This document shows, one piece after another, positions 23,160 through 33,408 of a stretch of DNA of 64,000 bases. Source of the stretch: Rhyacophila brunnea (lineage: Eukaryota > Arthropoda > Insecta > Trichoptera > Rhyacophilidae); assembly GCA_022495005.1 (NCBI GenBank), contig JAGYXB010000046.1, forward strand, positions 496,001 through 560,000, in the 5' to 3' direction. A program made the position numbers and the translations under genes. Numbering within the stretch: the stretch's first letter is position 1; the number at the start of each line of letters is the position of its first letter. Under the pieces are notes generated by a model that searched no databases, was not told the DNA's origin, and was given only the letters and a program-made list of their open reading frames with translations.

Positions 23160-23330
23160 AATTTCTTTTATTCAATTAATAATTCACAAGATTTAAGAAT
23201 GTACCATTTTAATTATTGAACATACTTACATAATTTTAAAAAACACTTCTGAGAAAATATATTATAACCAATAGAAAAATCTTTTTGAAAAAAGTAAGCC
23301 ACCCGGCAGGAATCGGACCTGCATCACTCG
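23160..23330 (-). repeat. SINE2 copy, minus, head truncated
   Basis: Same tail and body as the copy at 22755. The head is kept only through the B-box segment (GGCAGGAATCGGACCTGC) and then switches abruptly at about 23330 to sequence inverted relative to the first copy's flank. Confidence 0.65.
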
Positions 23331-23398
23331 GATATAAGGAGCGCTGATGAGCAGGTATTTATTACACGGCCAATAGTTAAAATTTGTCGTAATTAGTA

Positions 23399-23515
23399 TA
23401 TCACCTCGTAGCATAGTAGATAATGCGCGGACGGGGCGTAAACCCAAGAGATGCAGGTTCGATTCCTCCCGGGTGTCTTACTTTTTTCAAAAAAGATTTT
23501 TTCTATTGGTTAAAA
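23399..23515 (+). repeat. SINE2 copy, plus, tail truncated
   Basis: The head CCTCGTAGCATAGTAGATAA with a consensus B box (GGTTCGATTCC), then GGGTGTCTTACTTTTTTC and AAAAAAGATTTTTTCTATTGG. The tail is missing. Confidence 0.7.
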
Positions 23516-23581
23516 ATAGTTTATTTGAAATTAAAAATTAAATCCTCCAGTTAAAGCCAGGCTACTTTAGTTACAAACGTC

Positions 23582-23664
23582 TAGAGACCGACAAGTTTAA
23601 CGTGAGACTCCGCTGCATAGCTGCCGCGTTGCCGGTGAGCCTCACGTTAAACTTGTCGGCCTCT
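23582..23664. repeat. GC-rich hairpin, ~24-bp stem
   Basis: GAGACCGACAAGTTTAACGTG on the left pairs with its inverted copy ACGTTAAACTTGTCGGCCTC on the right across a ~35-base loop (CTCCGCTGCATAGCTGCC inside). There is no T-run after it and no coding context. It could be a small foldback or the stem of an unknown RNA. Confidence 0.65.
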
Positions 23665-23669
23665 AATTG

Positions 23670-24444
23670 ACAGCATCCACAGAACCCCCACACGTATCCG
23701 TGGTCGGAAGCTCATAGCTTCAAGTCAATCTGTTACCACGATCGTCGATTAGTATCGGGTTAAAATAGAAATTATTTTATTCTGCCCATGTCCCGTAGAA
23801 ACGATTCAAATTAATTGACATTTCATGTTCGTGGCAGTCAGTCGTCGAGTCTGCGAGTCTGTTTGCCTAATTTGCACCAAACAACTTCCAACACAAAAAA
23901 CTGAACTATTATATAATTAACAACAACTTAGTTTGAAAACCATTATAATCAATAATCTTAACTTCACTTATTTTGAGACCATAATTATTGTACAGATTAC
24001 AACGTTTTAGCTTTCTTTTAGTAATTCCTCCTTGTAAAGAGTAAATTTGAAAACATCAATTTAATATATTATTTCATTGATAATTTTCATTTTAAATATG
24101 GAATTAATACATAACATTTAAAAAACAAATGCATAAAACTTACAATATAGTAAAAACTACGAGTATATAAAACGTGCATTTTTCAGGCAGATTTTCATTA
24201 GTCGGTATATCGTATTTTCAAACATTTTTATCAATAAAATGTAGCTTCACAAGTTATTTAGAAGGTGACATAACTAGTTTTAATGTATCCTGCTAATATT
24301 ATAAAAATCGTTTTTTTTTTTCAGAAAATATAAATTAATGTAACTTGACATCCCTATTATTTCTATCGATTTGAGCTTTGGCATTGTAACCGTACCAAAG
24401 CTCGATTTGATGTAAATTAAAAAATCATGTTATACCTACACATT
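23670..24444. other. Unassigned AT-rich DNA
   Basis: No gene or repeat boundary recognised. Confidence 0.4.
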
Positions 24445-24445
24445 T

Positions 24446-24900
24446 TTACAACGTTTTTATTATGTCGTATTTTTGTTTGTCCGGTGGTTGTTTATCCAGT
24501 ACAAATCTTGCAATCGATTTTTAAATAACTTACCGACTAGCTAGACATTTGAAACCTTTAGAATATATCAGAACACGATGCCAATGCATTATTTTAATAC
24601 TTTTAGCCATCTTTGAGTAAAATTGAATTCATTGTCAGTTAATTCTGTTTTGTATGAAAAGTTATTTCGGAAGAAATCCGTAAAAAGTAAAACACTATTA
24701 TTGGTTGCTAGGGGTCTGGGGTCCTAGCAACTAAATTACTAATATATACGTGCGTTACTATGGAAATCAATATGAAATATGACATTTCAGTATTCTATAT
24801 TATTTTTTCATCGTTTAAGCTAGTGAAGTCAAGCTTATATGATTCAACAGAAAATTTAAAAATGTTTTATATAAAAAGTTCTTTTCATCTAATTGTAACT
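24446..24900 (+). mobile_element. M1 family MITE-like repeat, copy 5
   Basis: Closely similar to copy 4, including GTTATTTCGGAAGAAATCCG and GGGGTCTGGGGTCCTAGCAAC. It is slightly shortened between CAGTATTCTATATT and GTTTAAGCTAG. Confidence 0.85.
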
Positions 24901-25245
24901 GTAATTACTATTTTTTTGAAAAACCGATGTATTTTAAATTAAAAAGGAAATGCATTCAAACTATTGAATCTTCAATACTCGTTTTGTCTCCTTTCAAAAA
25001 ACTTATTTAACTACATTTTAACGGTAAAAATATAAAATACGTTGTATTAATAAAAATCACACTTCCAAATAAACGTACATTGTATAAGTTATTGTAAAAG
25101 TGTTTTTTTTTTTTATTTGTGAACGTGTTTTAACTTCATCTACTGTTAAAATTCTTTACTGATATTTGGTAAGCACGAAGTATTTGTAAGACTTTATAAC
25201 ACTGTATAACACCAATTTTATTATTTAAGGGTGTTGAAGACTTAC

Positions 25246-25373
25246 CTCAATGTCCATGCCGCGGACGAGGGCACTGTGAGGTGGTGCAGATCGCAGCAGA
25301 TCGCCGCCAAGCGTGTGACGTCGTGGGTCGTCTCTTCGAGCCACGCGGCCTCTGCCACCCTCAGAGGGAGCTC
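25246..25373 (-). CDS. Candidate internal exon of an unidentified host gene (128 bp)
   Basis: On the minus strand a pyrimidine-rich tract ending TTTTCTTTTCTACAG precedes the block, and it ends GACATTGAG|GTAAGT, a perfect animal splice donor. Between them lie 128 bases at about 66% GC (84 of 128 by hand count), sharply different from the AT-rich surroundings. Two frames are open throughout. One starts in phase with GAGCTCCCT (ELPLRVAEAAWLEETTHDV..., ending PSSAAWTL). The other starts after two bases (APSEGGRGRVARRDDPRRH..., ending SALVRGMDIE) and would finish exactly on a codon boundary at the donor. The third frame stops at once. I recognise no domain. A length of 128 is not a multiple of three, so skipping it would shift the frame. 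No sister exon was found in the window, which fits very long introns. A GC-rich repeat fragment with chance splice sites is the alternative. Confidence 0.45.
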
Positions 25374-25457
25374 CTGTAGAAAAGAAAATCAGGAAATCAT
25401 TACATAACTGAGTTAATTGGTTAAAGCATATTGGCCCGATACCAGTGGATATTCTTT

Positions 25458-25687
25458 TGACCATGTCCGATGCTAATGGGATCATATAGGCCTCCACAGA
25501 GTCGAGGTATTAACAGGTTTTTGTTTTTACGCGAAATGTATTTTAGCCACTTGCTCAACCTATTAGGTCCATACTCTGACTCCAAACACAAATTGAAAAA
25601 CAGTATGTGAATTTGCCAGACCCATGATTCGAACCTGGGACCCACGAGATTATAAGCCGACGTTTATGACGCTCGGCCATCACGGGC
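25458..25687 (-). repeat. SINE1 copy (tRNA-derived), minus
   Basis: Read on the minus strand: a Ser/Leu-type tRNA-like head (GATGGCCGAGCGTC as A box, CCCAGGTTCGAATCATGGG as B box), GTCTGGCAAATTCACATAC, TTTTTCAATTTGTGTTTGG, GACCTAATAGGTTGAGCAAG, GTAAAAACAAAAACC, then a tail with CCTCGACTCTGTGGAGG and ATCCCATTAGCATCGG. About 230 bases. Other copies are at 28855, 33181, 41195, 41488, 49603 and 53318. Confidence 0.8.
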
Positions 25688-25805
25688 GTAGTGGGTATAC
25701 GGGCTAAAATCCCGTCGGGCGTCGTAAATTTTCAAATATGATTTTTTCCAGTAGGTATATTATATATCTGAGGTGTTTTCAAGTTATGTATGTTCAATTA
25801 ATGTA
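25688..25805 (+). repeat. SINE2 fragment, plus
   Basis: A partial tRNA-like head (AAAATCCCGTCGGGCGTCG) is followed by GATTTTTTCCAGTAGG and AGTTATGTATGTTCAAT. It abuts the SINE1 head in opposite orientation. Confidence 0.5.
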
Positions 25806-26019
25806 TATTTAAAACAATAGAAGAATTCAGATATCAAAAAATAAGCTGCAGTATGAGCATTCGTTATTATTACGCTTTTTCACAACTATTGTTGTGTAGC
25901 TAAGATGCTGAGGATTAAAGAAATATTACTAGTGCAACAAGTCATGCTTTTAGAGAATACATACATTTGCACACATAGTGTATGAGTATGTTATGTTACG
26001 CGCAGTGGACTCAGTCTCA

Positions 26020-26290
26020 GTAGCCTATTGGAGAAGAAGACCAACTAATAAGGCCGTAGAGCACCACTCTATAATATATAATAACAGAACAAACAAGGGT
26101 ACGAGATGTAATAGAATTCGCTAAAAATCTTAAATGGAAATGGACAATCGCTGGAGAAATGTATTTATCCAGTAGCACAAAGAGGTAGATTACGTCCGGA
26201 AGATAGACAACATAGTTAAGTTCTACAGACGTTTGTAGCAATGCAACTCAAGAGGGGAATCAGCTTGTAGAGGCCTTCATCGACAAGTGA
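26020..26290 (+). pseudogene. Non-LTR retrotransposon C-terminal remnant
   Basis: The plus frame reads VRDVIEFAKNLKWKW and shortly after, in another frame, EAFIDK. In many endonuclease-bearing LINEs the C-terminus has a V.DVIE..K.LKWKWAGHVAR block ending in EA(F/Y)V. The GHVAR part is frameshifted here. It is short and broken. Confidence 0.5.
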
Positions 26291-26408
26291 ATAAATTCGA
26301 ACTAATAAATGATATTAAACTTTTTTGTAAATACTGTATATTGAAACGAACCATTTAATTTTAATTAGACAACAAAATTAACCCACCCACACGATACCTA
26401 TTTATACT

Positions 26409-26735
26409 CATGTCCCCCACATCTTGAAGCGGGCCCACCTACCTATCGCTAGGGTTAAAGGCAATGTAATGGTTTACAGTAGTGTTTCCTAAAAGCTACA
26501 TGGAAATTATCATTTATATGTATATCAATCATCAAATCACACCAAATTGCAAAGCATAACCACATAATTAAAATACTCAATAGCCCTGAAGTAAAACATT
26601 TTTTTTACTATTAGAGTAAATTTGTGATGTATATTAATCACACTTAGCTAGTCGACCCTCCACACCGGGCCCCTCCTATGCCCGAGCCACCAGGCTAGAG
26701 CCCAGTCAGGCCCTCCTCCCCTTGTGGAGGTCATG
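26409..26735. mobile_element. M8 short TIR element, copy 1, 327 bp
   Basis: Begins CATGTCCCCCACATCTTG and ends, inverted, CATGACCTCCACAAGG. Interior words GGTTTACAGTAGTGTTT, TTTTTACTATTAGAG and CTAGTCGACC also occur in the copy at 47242-47599, where the boundaries are proven by an interrupted reading frame. The GC-rich right end (GGGCCCCTCC region) is better kept here. Confidence 0.65.
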
Positions 26736-26739
26736 CCTA

Positions 26740-27808
26740 CACTATAAAAATATATTTGTGCCTCTATAAGAAATGTAGCATTCTAATGGAAAAGACAGTT
26801 TGGAACCAATGTTTGTGTTTTTTATCTACTACCCACAATATCGTTTATAATATGAGTTATTTCGAACTGTACCTACACCCAGCCTGATCGAAATGTAATT
26901 TTGGATAAGTAGTCAATATAAATTAGTGAAACATTTATAATATTAACAAAAGCTTTGTTTCCAAGCCATTTCGATGGAATTCTACTCCGTAAGCCCCAGT
27001 TCGATCAATAAGCTTTCTAAAACTTTCGATAACAAATCATGTTAGGTACCGAGTGAAATTCTACGTAGCTTTGGAGTGTCTACCCACCACATGCATTATG
27101 AAAGTTATGAACTTGAGAAAACAAATAGTACAAACAGATATCGTGTTATAATTATGAGCTAATCCCACTTCGACGCGTATATGTGTTACCTTGAAGTTAG
27201 TTATTGCGAAATAGGTGAGCTGTTCAACGACTATTGATTTTCATTATTTACGGGGAACTAAAGTTCAGTAGGCCAAGGGTGGCTAATTTACATGTACGAT
27301 GAAAGTGAATAGTCTGTTATGCCAATCTGCTGCGGGCTAATGAAAACTTGCAAACAATTTATGAAGGCACACTTACCTATCGCGTGCGGACATAATGATA
27401 GGCTATATAGTGAGCATTCGCTTACTAAAGGACGCAGCATCCCAAGAATAAAAGGGCCCTAGTAAACTTTTTTTTTTATTGATATATGGGTATTTTATAC
27501 AAATTTCGTCGTTTCGTAAAAAGATGTATGCAGAAAAATGTGGTTGTAAAATCATAACTACATTGCAATAAGTGTGCAAATTGAAAATCGCATTGTTGTA
27601 AAATTCTCGTAACGACCTTATGTGTCCGAACAAAGCTAATTAAATATTTCCAAAGACAATATTTATTGAAGTTGAAAAATAAAGTCTACCTACAATGCAA
27701 TAAGGGTATCATTATATAAAATGTCTTATATATAGAACTTTCTTCACAAAAATTATCTTAAAATAACTTGAAAAATAAATCTGTAAATTGATAAGTTTTA
27801 GCTTTAGT
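26740..27808. other. Unassigned AT-rich DNA
   Basis: No gene or repeat boundary recognised. Confidence 0.4.
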
Positions 27809-27809
27809 T

Positions 27810-28305
27810 CAGGGGTACCTTTACTATGCCCAGCCCCTAATGTATGCTTGATCACTGCTCGTACCCCTACAAATCAAAATCGGGGCATTTTTTTAAACTT
27901 TCTCACCCAAATAGTCTAAAGCTTCTCTTTAGCTCTGCTTTTTAAAAAATCCTAAAATCCAAGTCGAGCGCACTCAATATTCACGTACGGAAATATAGAA
28001 TAATACCACCCGGGGTCGGGTGTACCCATAGAGGTATTAAATTAAAAGAGGGGCAAGGGATCGGCTTTCTCATACAGCCGAATGAAGCAGGCCGACAATA
28101 GCCGATAACTTACGAGAAATAGCGACGCGATAAAAAAAATTCAGGGCATCACAGAGGATTTACTTTGGTCATTATAACGTATCCATATAATATAATGTTA
28201 ACATTCAAATTTTGCCACAAATTGATTACCAGCCCGCCCCACCATACTTTTTCGCCTGCTTCACCATACTTTCATATAACCTGCCGCCCCTAGGGTGTAC
28301 CCCTG
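27810..28305. mobile_element. hAT-like element with CAGGGGTAC ends, 496 bp
   Basis: Starts CAGGGGTACCTTTACTATG and ends TAGGGTGTACCCCTG, giving inverted termini CAGGGGTAC. CAGGGGTnn termini are common in hAT elements. No convincing 8-bp duplication remains (CTTTAGTT versus ATTGGTAA), and there is no transposase frame. Confidence 0.55.
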
Positions 28306-28434
28306 ATTGGTAACGCTTGCATAGTGCCTGCAAGGTAGTTTACACATGTCGTTACTCAAAATTTATTCGACCCTATGAATAAACCATTGATATTTTTAGT
28401 AACGTATGTACTTTTCCCTATAGTATTCTGTAAA

Positions 28435-28695
28435 CATCTGAATATCCGGACCCAATGATGGGGACGGGAGGAACGGATAATCCAAACTATTAATGTTTAT
28501 TTCATTTTAAAATACTCCCATATTATATTTCTAATGCACATTATTATTCTATATGTTAAACACCTATTATTTACTTTCAAATCTGTAATTTCTGCATAAG
28601 TAGTTTTGCTGGCTTTACAGCCTTCAGCAAGGATAATCCACAAACTTTATAATCAGTACCTCGCTATTGGAGAGTACTGTATATGTTAAATAAGA
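28435..28695. mobile_element. pogo/Tigger-like MITE remnant
   Basis: The inverted pair GGATAATCCAAAC / AAGGATAATCCACAAAC and an end reading (minus strand) TACAGTACTCTCCAATAGCG fit pogo/Tigger-type termini. The left terminus is poorly kept (GAATATCCGGACC). Confidence 0.35.
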
Positions 28696-28854
28696 TTATA
28701 TGAGATACCGTCTACTTTCACGATTATTATATATGTTCACCAAGTATTCTTTAAAAGGAACTATGAATTTTTGGTACAAGTCGGTTACGTGGAATACAGC
28801 GGCAAACACATTTTGAAAATACCCGATATACTGGATTATTTTTCGGCCATGGCC

Positions 28855-29317
28855 GATCCTAATAGGATCATATGGCCTCCACAGAGTAGAGGTTTTGTAT
28901 TACCAGATTTTGTTGTTTAATATAATAAAACGCAATTTTTTGTAGCACTTATTCCACTTTTAATCAATAAATTAGGACCGGTTTCGTCCGCCTCAGAGGG
29001 ACATTTTTAACTTTTCATTTTTCAGTTGGAAATGTCCCTCTGAGGCGGACGAAACCGGTCCTAATTTAATTAAAAGTGGAATAAGTACTACAAAAAATGC
29101 GTTTTATTAAATTAAACAACAATACAATGCAGTTCCACCATGAATGGATAGTTAACAAAATAAAAGAAATCAACAGATTTTGTTTGTTACGAGAAATGGA
29201 TGTCAGCCACTTGCTCAACCTGTTAGGTCCATACCCTGCCCTGACTCACACACAAATTGAAAAACAATATGTGTACTTGCCAGATCCAGGAATCGAACCT
29301 GGGACCCATGAATTTTT
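28855..29317 (-). repeat. SINE1 copy interrupted by a foldback
   Basis: The tail half is at 28855-28914 (GGCCGATCCTAATAGGATC, GCCTCCACAGAGTAGAGG). The body and head are at 29174-29317 (GTTACGAGAAATGGATGTC to CCAGGAATCGAACCTGGG). The interrupting DNA repeats CAGATTTTGTT on both sides (28904-28914 and 29174-29184), an 11-base target duplication. Confidence 0.75.
28911..29127. mobile_element. Foldback element inside SINE1
   Basis: Arms of about 95 bases match almost perfectly (AGGACCGGTTTCGTCCGCC and TCAGAGGGACATTT on the left, inverted on the right) around a ~20-base loop. A related foldback at 53699-53882 shares CACTTATTCC and ACCGGT(TTC)GTC words in the same order, so this is a family. About 45 further bases lie between the right arm and the downstream target-site copy. 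Confidence 0.75.
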
Positions 29318-29319
29318 AG

Positions 29320-29968
29320 CAACAACTATTGAGGCTTCATTTTATCAAACAGTAATAATTTATTAACATTGAACAAAACGAAACAAACCCCCCCCCCTTG
29401 CAGCGTATTAATCATGACGCAAACATAATTTTTGACAATAGTAAAAAAACAGAAGGCATATTAAATTATAAAGAAAATAAATAATAATCCACGATAAATA
29501 AATGCGAAATGTACGCACACAAATGAATGGCTCGTGCCGTCATCAAAAACAAATACTAGCATCTTGAATATCCTTGGCAGGTATAAAAAAGGACTTATAA
29601 AGCTTATGTAGGACTTATTAATTACTTGGAACAAGTAGGAGGGAGCGGGGGCGTTTCATCGTGATGTTAAAAATTAATGAATTAATTTTGTTAAACAACT
29701 TGACTTTACTTTGAATATTTTATACTCTGTTTTGACTCCATAGTTACCAAGTCAACACAATGCCACGAGGCATCAACCGAGATGCTGAAGATTAAACAAG
29801 TAGGTACAAATAATATAGATATAATTAAAAAAGAGTTAGTTTTTGTTTCACGTAAAAATATTGTTATATTTTGAAGAGTTAATTCGTAACTCATCAACTG
29901 TATACTTCCAGTTGTTTGACCGAAATATAGCATTATTCACTCGAGTATTAATTTAGGGTTTTAACCCT
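29320..29968. other. Unassigned AT-rich DNA
   Basis: A poly(C) run of nine lies at 29389-29397. Nothing else recognised. Confidence 0.4.
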
Positions 29969-29976
29969 CTTATCGG

Positions 29977-30545
29977 CAGGGCGTCCCTAGATAAAATGCC
30001 GCCTCATTTTTTATACAGTATTTTTATCATAATTCATTAGTTCAATATCTACGAAATGTGTTTTTTTTTAATTATTTATTAATAACCATGTCCTTGCTTT
30101 TTCGTACAAGGTGGTTGTTAGTAATTTTGAACAATCATAAACACCCAGGCTTTGAGAAAAACACATAAATGTTTTTGTCATGACCGGGAATCGAACCCAG
30201 AACTCTCGTGTGGAAGGCCAGCGCCTTACCCACTGCACCACGAGAGCCGCCTCTAAGAAAGGTGTTGTATGACATTAGTAACAAAATATCAGACTAATTA
30301 TTCGCAAATCTGCACATGTCGTTTTCGGTAATCAAGGACGTCGAAGGGCAACGGAAGTAAACTAGATATCGCGAACCCGATAAAACCAGTGAGCTGATTT
30401 TTTAAATGGAAAGATATTTTTGTTATTACTAAGTTTAGGTAACTATTTTTATATATTCCAAATGACTTTCCTCGATTTGCCGCCCTTCGAGTAACTGCCG
30501 CCCCCAAGCGACGCTCAATCTGTCTACCCCCACGGGACGTCACTG
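29977..30545 (-). mobile_element. M5 hAT-like element, copy 2, with SINE inside
   Basis: Ends CAGGGCGTCCC and (inverted) CAGTGACGTCCCGTGGGGG. The flanks CTTATCGG (29969-29976) and GTTATCGG (30546-30553) are an 8-base duplication with one change, the hAT hallmark. It is the reverse-orientation relative of 52783-53143: ATGCCGCC..ATTTTTTATACAGTATTTT at one end, and AAACCAGTGAGCTGATTTTTT and CAAGCGACGCTCAATCTG at the other. The extra length compared with copy 1 is the SINE at 30059-30253 and its flanks. Confidence 0.8.
30059..30253 (-). repeat. tRNA-Gly-like SINE, minus
   Basis: On the minus strand the head GGCTCTCGTGGTGCAGTGGG TAAGGCGCTGG carries an A box. An anticodon-loop-like CTTCCAC (anticodon TCC, as in tRNA-Gly) follows, and then a consensus B box (GGGTTCGATTCCCGG). 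It ends in an A-run (T9 on the plus strand at 30061-30069). About 195 bases. No second copy in this window. Confidence 0.7.
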
Positions 30546-30554
30546 GTTATCGGA

Positions 30555-31635
30555 CATTTTCTTTTTCGCATTTTAATATGAGAATTTTTTAAACACACTT
30601 TTTGCCCTGATGCTATTTTATTGTAAACTCGTGTGACGTGCAGGAAAAGACAAGACTCAATTAAATGGAAAATTGCAATTCAATGTAAAAAAAAAAATTA
30701 CACATATTTAATAAAATTGGACGACATTAACGTGAAGTTACAAAAATTATTACAACTGGAATGAAAAGTATAATAATAGAAACACAATAAATTTAATCCG
30801 TGTCACGAGATGTGACCGCAAAGTCGCAACAAGTTACGCAAGAAGCAACTTGTTCGAGATTAGCATTACACTTATCTGTGTACAGAATGGCACAACTAAA
30901 GATTCCAGTCATTAACACTTTCTCGTCAGCATATTTTTTCTACATTTTAATCAATCCGCTGTACGTATTTTTATCGGTACAAATTATGAGCACATAACCG
31001 TGCCCGCCTTAGACTATAGATACATCTAGACGCCACCCGTTGCATTGCTAAATGAAGCCGCGTGCCTTGCGTTTGGTTTGTGGGCGAGCGAAGGCATTCG
31101 TCTACAAATGTTCGAGACCATAGACCATTTCGCTAGTGCACGCCCAAAGTGCTCGCACTAGACGTTCAGAATTAAAATATAATTTTCTATTTTTTACGTT
31201 ATATAGTATTTTTAAGCGGTCAAAATGCAACCATTAGGTGAAGATATCCATAATTTAAGTTATTTTAAATAAACACTAGGTCACTGATATTAAAATATAT
31301 AATAAAATACAAATAAATTATCACGAACATGTACCTATCAACTTACCTATGAAACGTAATACCATCTTCTTGCTTATCAGTACGGCTACCACATTTTAAG
31401 ACAACACACAAAACTATTCTACTTAATTAGCTAAAAATATTTACCATTGACTTTATGTTTAACACAAAAAATATCAATTTTAGCAACTCGAGCTCGCAAG
31501 TTATCGACGCTATGTGAAGCGTTTCGCCCCGATTTGATGGCGATACTTTTGGAAACTAGTTTACAGATATGTAGTACACTTGTAAAAATGTATCCGCAGA
31601 AATGTTTCCAACCTTCCTCCAAATGTAGATATTTC
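30555..31635. other. Unassigned, with a CpG-richer patch
   Basis: 31010-31170 is less AT-rich (CGCCACCCGTTGCATTGC, GGGCGAGCGAAGGC) and has no long open frame or element ends that I can identify. Confidence 0.35.
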
Positions 31636-31639
31636 TTAA

Positions 31640-31832
31640 GGGCCCATATGCCCAACGAAGGTCAAAGTGGAGATTTTATGGTATTTTCAGGGCATAAGCC
31701 TGGACAGTCCTTAAACGTTGTAGATAATCTATTTATATAATTTTGAAACTTATTAACCTTTATATTTATTTTAAACATTTGATGACTGCATAAAGTATTT
31801 TTATTACATAAAATAGTATTCTTTTAAACTTG
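31640..31832 (+). mobile_element. M3 palindromic element, solo left-arm fragment
   Basis: Follows TTAA at 31636-31639 and matches the outer ~190 bases of the M3 arm (CCTTAAACGTTGTAGATAATC, ATTTGATGACTGCATAAAG, AAAATAGTATTCTTTTAAAC). The first ~40 bases are diverged (GGGCCCATATGCCC in place of GGGGGGACATGCTC). The second arm is absent. Confidence 0.8.
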
Positions 31833-32290
31833 GCACACTAAATACACGTTGGCAAATGGAGCTCTGCAGATTGGTCGAATGCGACTGTTTAGTTTGAAAA
31901 AAGCATTTGCTGTTGCAATCGAAAGTTACATGCTTCTCGGGCTCTGAGTCGAAGACGTCAGGTCTATACCCGCTCGCTAATCGCCGTATCCAAATATCTA
32001 TTCGTTTCGAAGGTTAAGTGTGACTGTCGCTAGGTATATGTGCGCGGTCTTCATATGCAACACCGGATCGACGTTCTTAGAAGATTTGATTTATGGCGAG
32101 GCGAGATTAGATGTGAGAGCCGGCTAACCGTCACTTTGTCGAGGCCGATATGCTTATCTCAAGAGCGACAATAATTGTTATTTGTGTTCTACTTTTTAAG
32201 TAATCAACTACTAACGAGTTCTGGAGTGATCGGAATCCCTTTGACGAATGTAGTCTACTTATTATAAATAACTACGATGAGCTTTATTAT
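31833..32290. other. Unassigned, moderate GC
   Basis: 31850-32160 has balanced composition and no terminal repeats. The frames are short and unrecognised. Confidence 0.35.
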
Positions 32291-32298
32291 ATTAGTCG

Positions 32299-32718
32299 CA
32301 GTGTTGCCAACCGTACTATAATTATAGTATTTGTACTATAATTTTGGTCCGCGTACTATGTACGATATAAAATAGGTATAGTACGCCCAAAATACTATAA
32401 TTTTGAAAATCGTACTATAATTTAATATAAAAGTACTATAATTTTGCATTTGCCATTTCGCAATCGAGTGGTCTTCGAAAATTTGGAAATCTGCGGCCCA
32501 CCGTGAAATATTTTTCCTAAAAAAACGAGCCGACCATGAAAAATTGGGAATCTGCGGCCCGCGGCGAAACATATCTCTTAAAAAAAATAAGCCGACTATG
32601 AAAAATTGGGAAAATTTTCATTTTCAACAGATGACAACGGGTACTATATTTTATCCCCAAATACTATAATTTTGGAGGCTCTGTACTATAATTCCACTTT
32701 CAAAATATGGCAACACTG
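32299..32718. mobile_element. hAT-like element, 420 bp, perfect 8-bp duplication
   Basis: The termini are CAGTGTTGCCA and its inverted copy TGGCAACACTG. Both flanks are ATTAGTCG (32291-32298 and 32719-32726). The interior repeats TACTATAATTTT and close variants about nine times, mostly near the two ends. There is no transposase. Confidence 0.9.
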
Positions 32719-32726
32719 ATTAGTCG

Positions 32727-33180
32727 GCAATGTGGAGACTGCGGCTGGTGAACTGGTGTGAACCTGACGACAGGAGTAGAGTGTATCAAGGACGGAGGAA
32801 ACCCAAAATAAGAAAGTGTCACAGTAAGACCTATTAATAGACTGACTATTCACAATAATTGCATCACCGCGTGTTGCTTGGACACACAACGACATGCATA
32901 AAAGCATTTAATGTCGTTACTTATGTAAGCGAAGCACACAGGACAATAATAGTATGCACGCATAGCCCTAAAGACAGTATTCTTGTGTTTATATTCATTT
33001 TCTGATCTATTTACTTGGCTAGAGTGGCGAAGCCTACTCCTTACGAAATATATTTAAATAATAACATCTACAAAAATAATATTATGTATTTTTGATAGGT
33101 ACGTAGGTACCTATATGTAGGAATATATTAAAAATTGACTGCCAGCTAGACGGACATGACCTACTCCTCTTCTTCTTCTT
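32727..33180. other. Unassigned
   Basis: The first ~120 bases are of moderate GC and were the hAT insertion site. No gene recognised. Confidence 0.35.
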
Positions 33181-33408
33181 CGACCATGTCAGATCCTAAT
33201 AGATGGGCCTCCACGGAGTGGAGGTTTGTATTGACAGATGTTTTGTTTTTACGATAAATGGATGTCAGCCACTTGCCCAACCTATTAGGTCCATACTCTG
33301 ACTCATACACAAATTGAAAAACAATATGTGTATTTGTCAGACCCATAATTCGAACCCGAGACCCACGACGCAATAGGCCAACGCTTAAGCCACGCGGCCA
33401 TCGTGGGG
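33181..33408 (-). repeat. SINE1 copy, minus
   Basis: Complete head to tail: GATGGCCGCGTGGCTTAAGC (A box), GGTCTCGGGTTCGAATTATGG (B-box region), ACACATATTGTTTTTCAATT, GACCTAATAGGTTGGGCAAG and the terminal hairpin CCTCCACTCCGTGGAGG. Confidence 0.8.

Noticed and set aside
23339..23360. CTGATGAG as a hammerhead core
   Set aside because: No GAAA core or stem II follows at the required distance. The word is part of the SINE2 flank duplicated at 22999-23016.
29097..29366. 89-codon plus frame
   Set aside because: It runs through the foldback arm and the reverse strand of a SINE1 copy.
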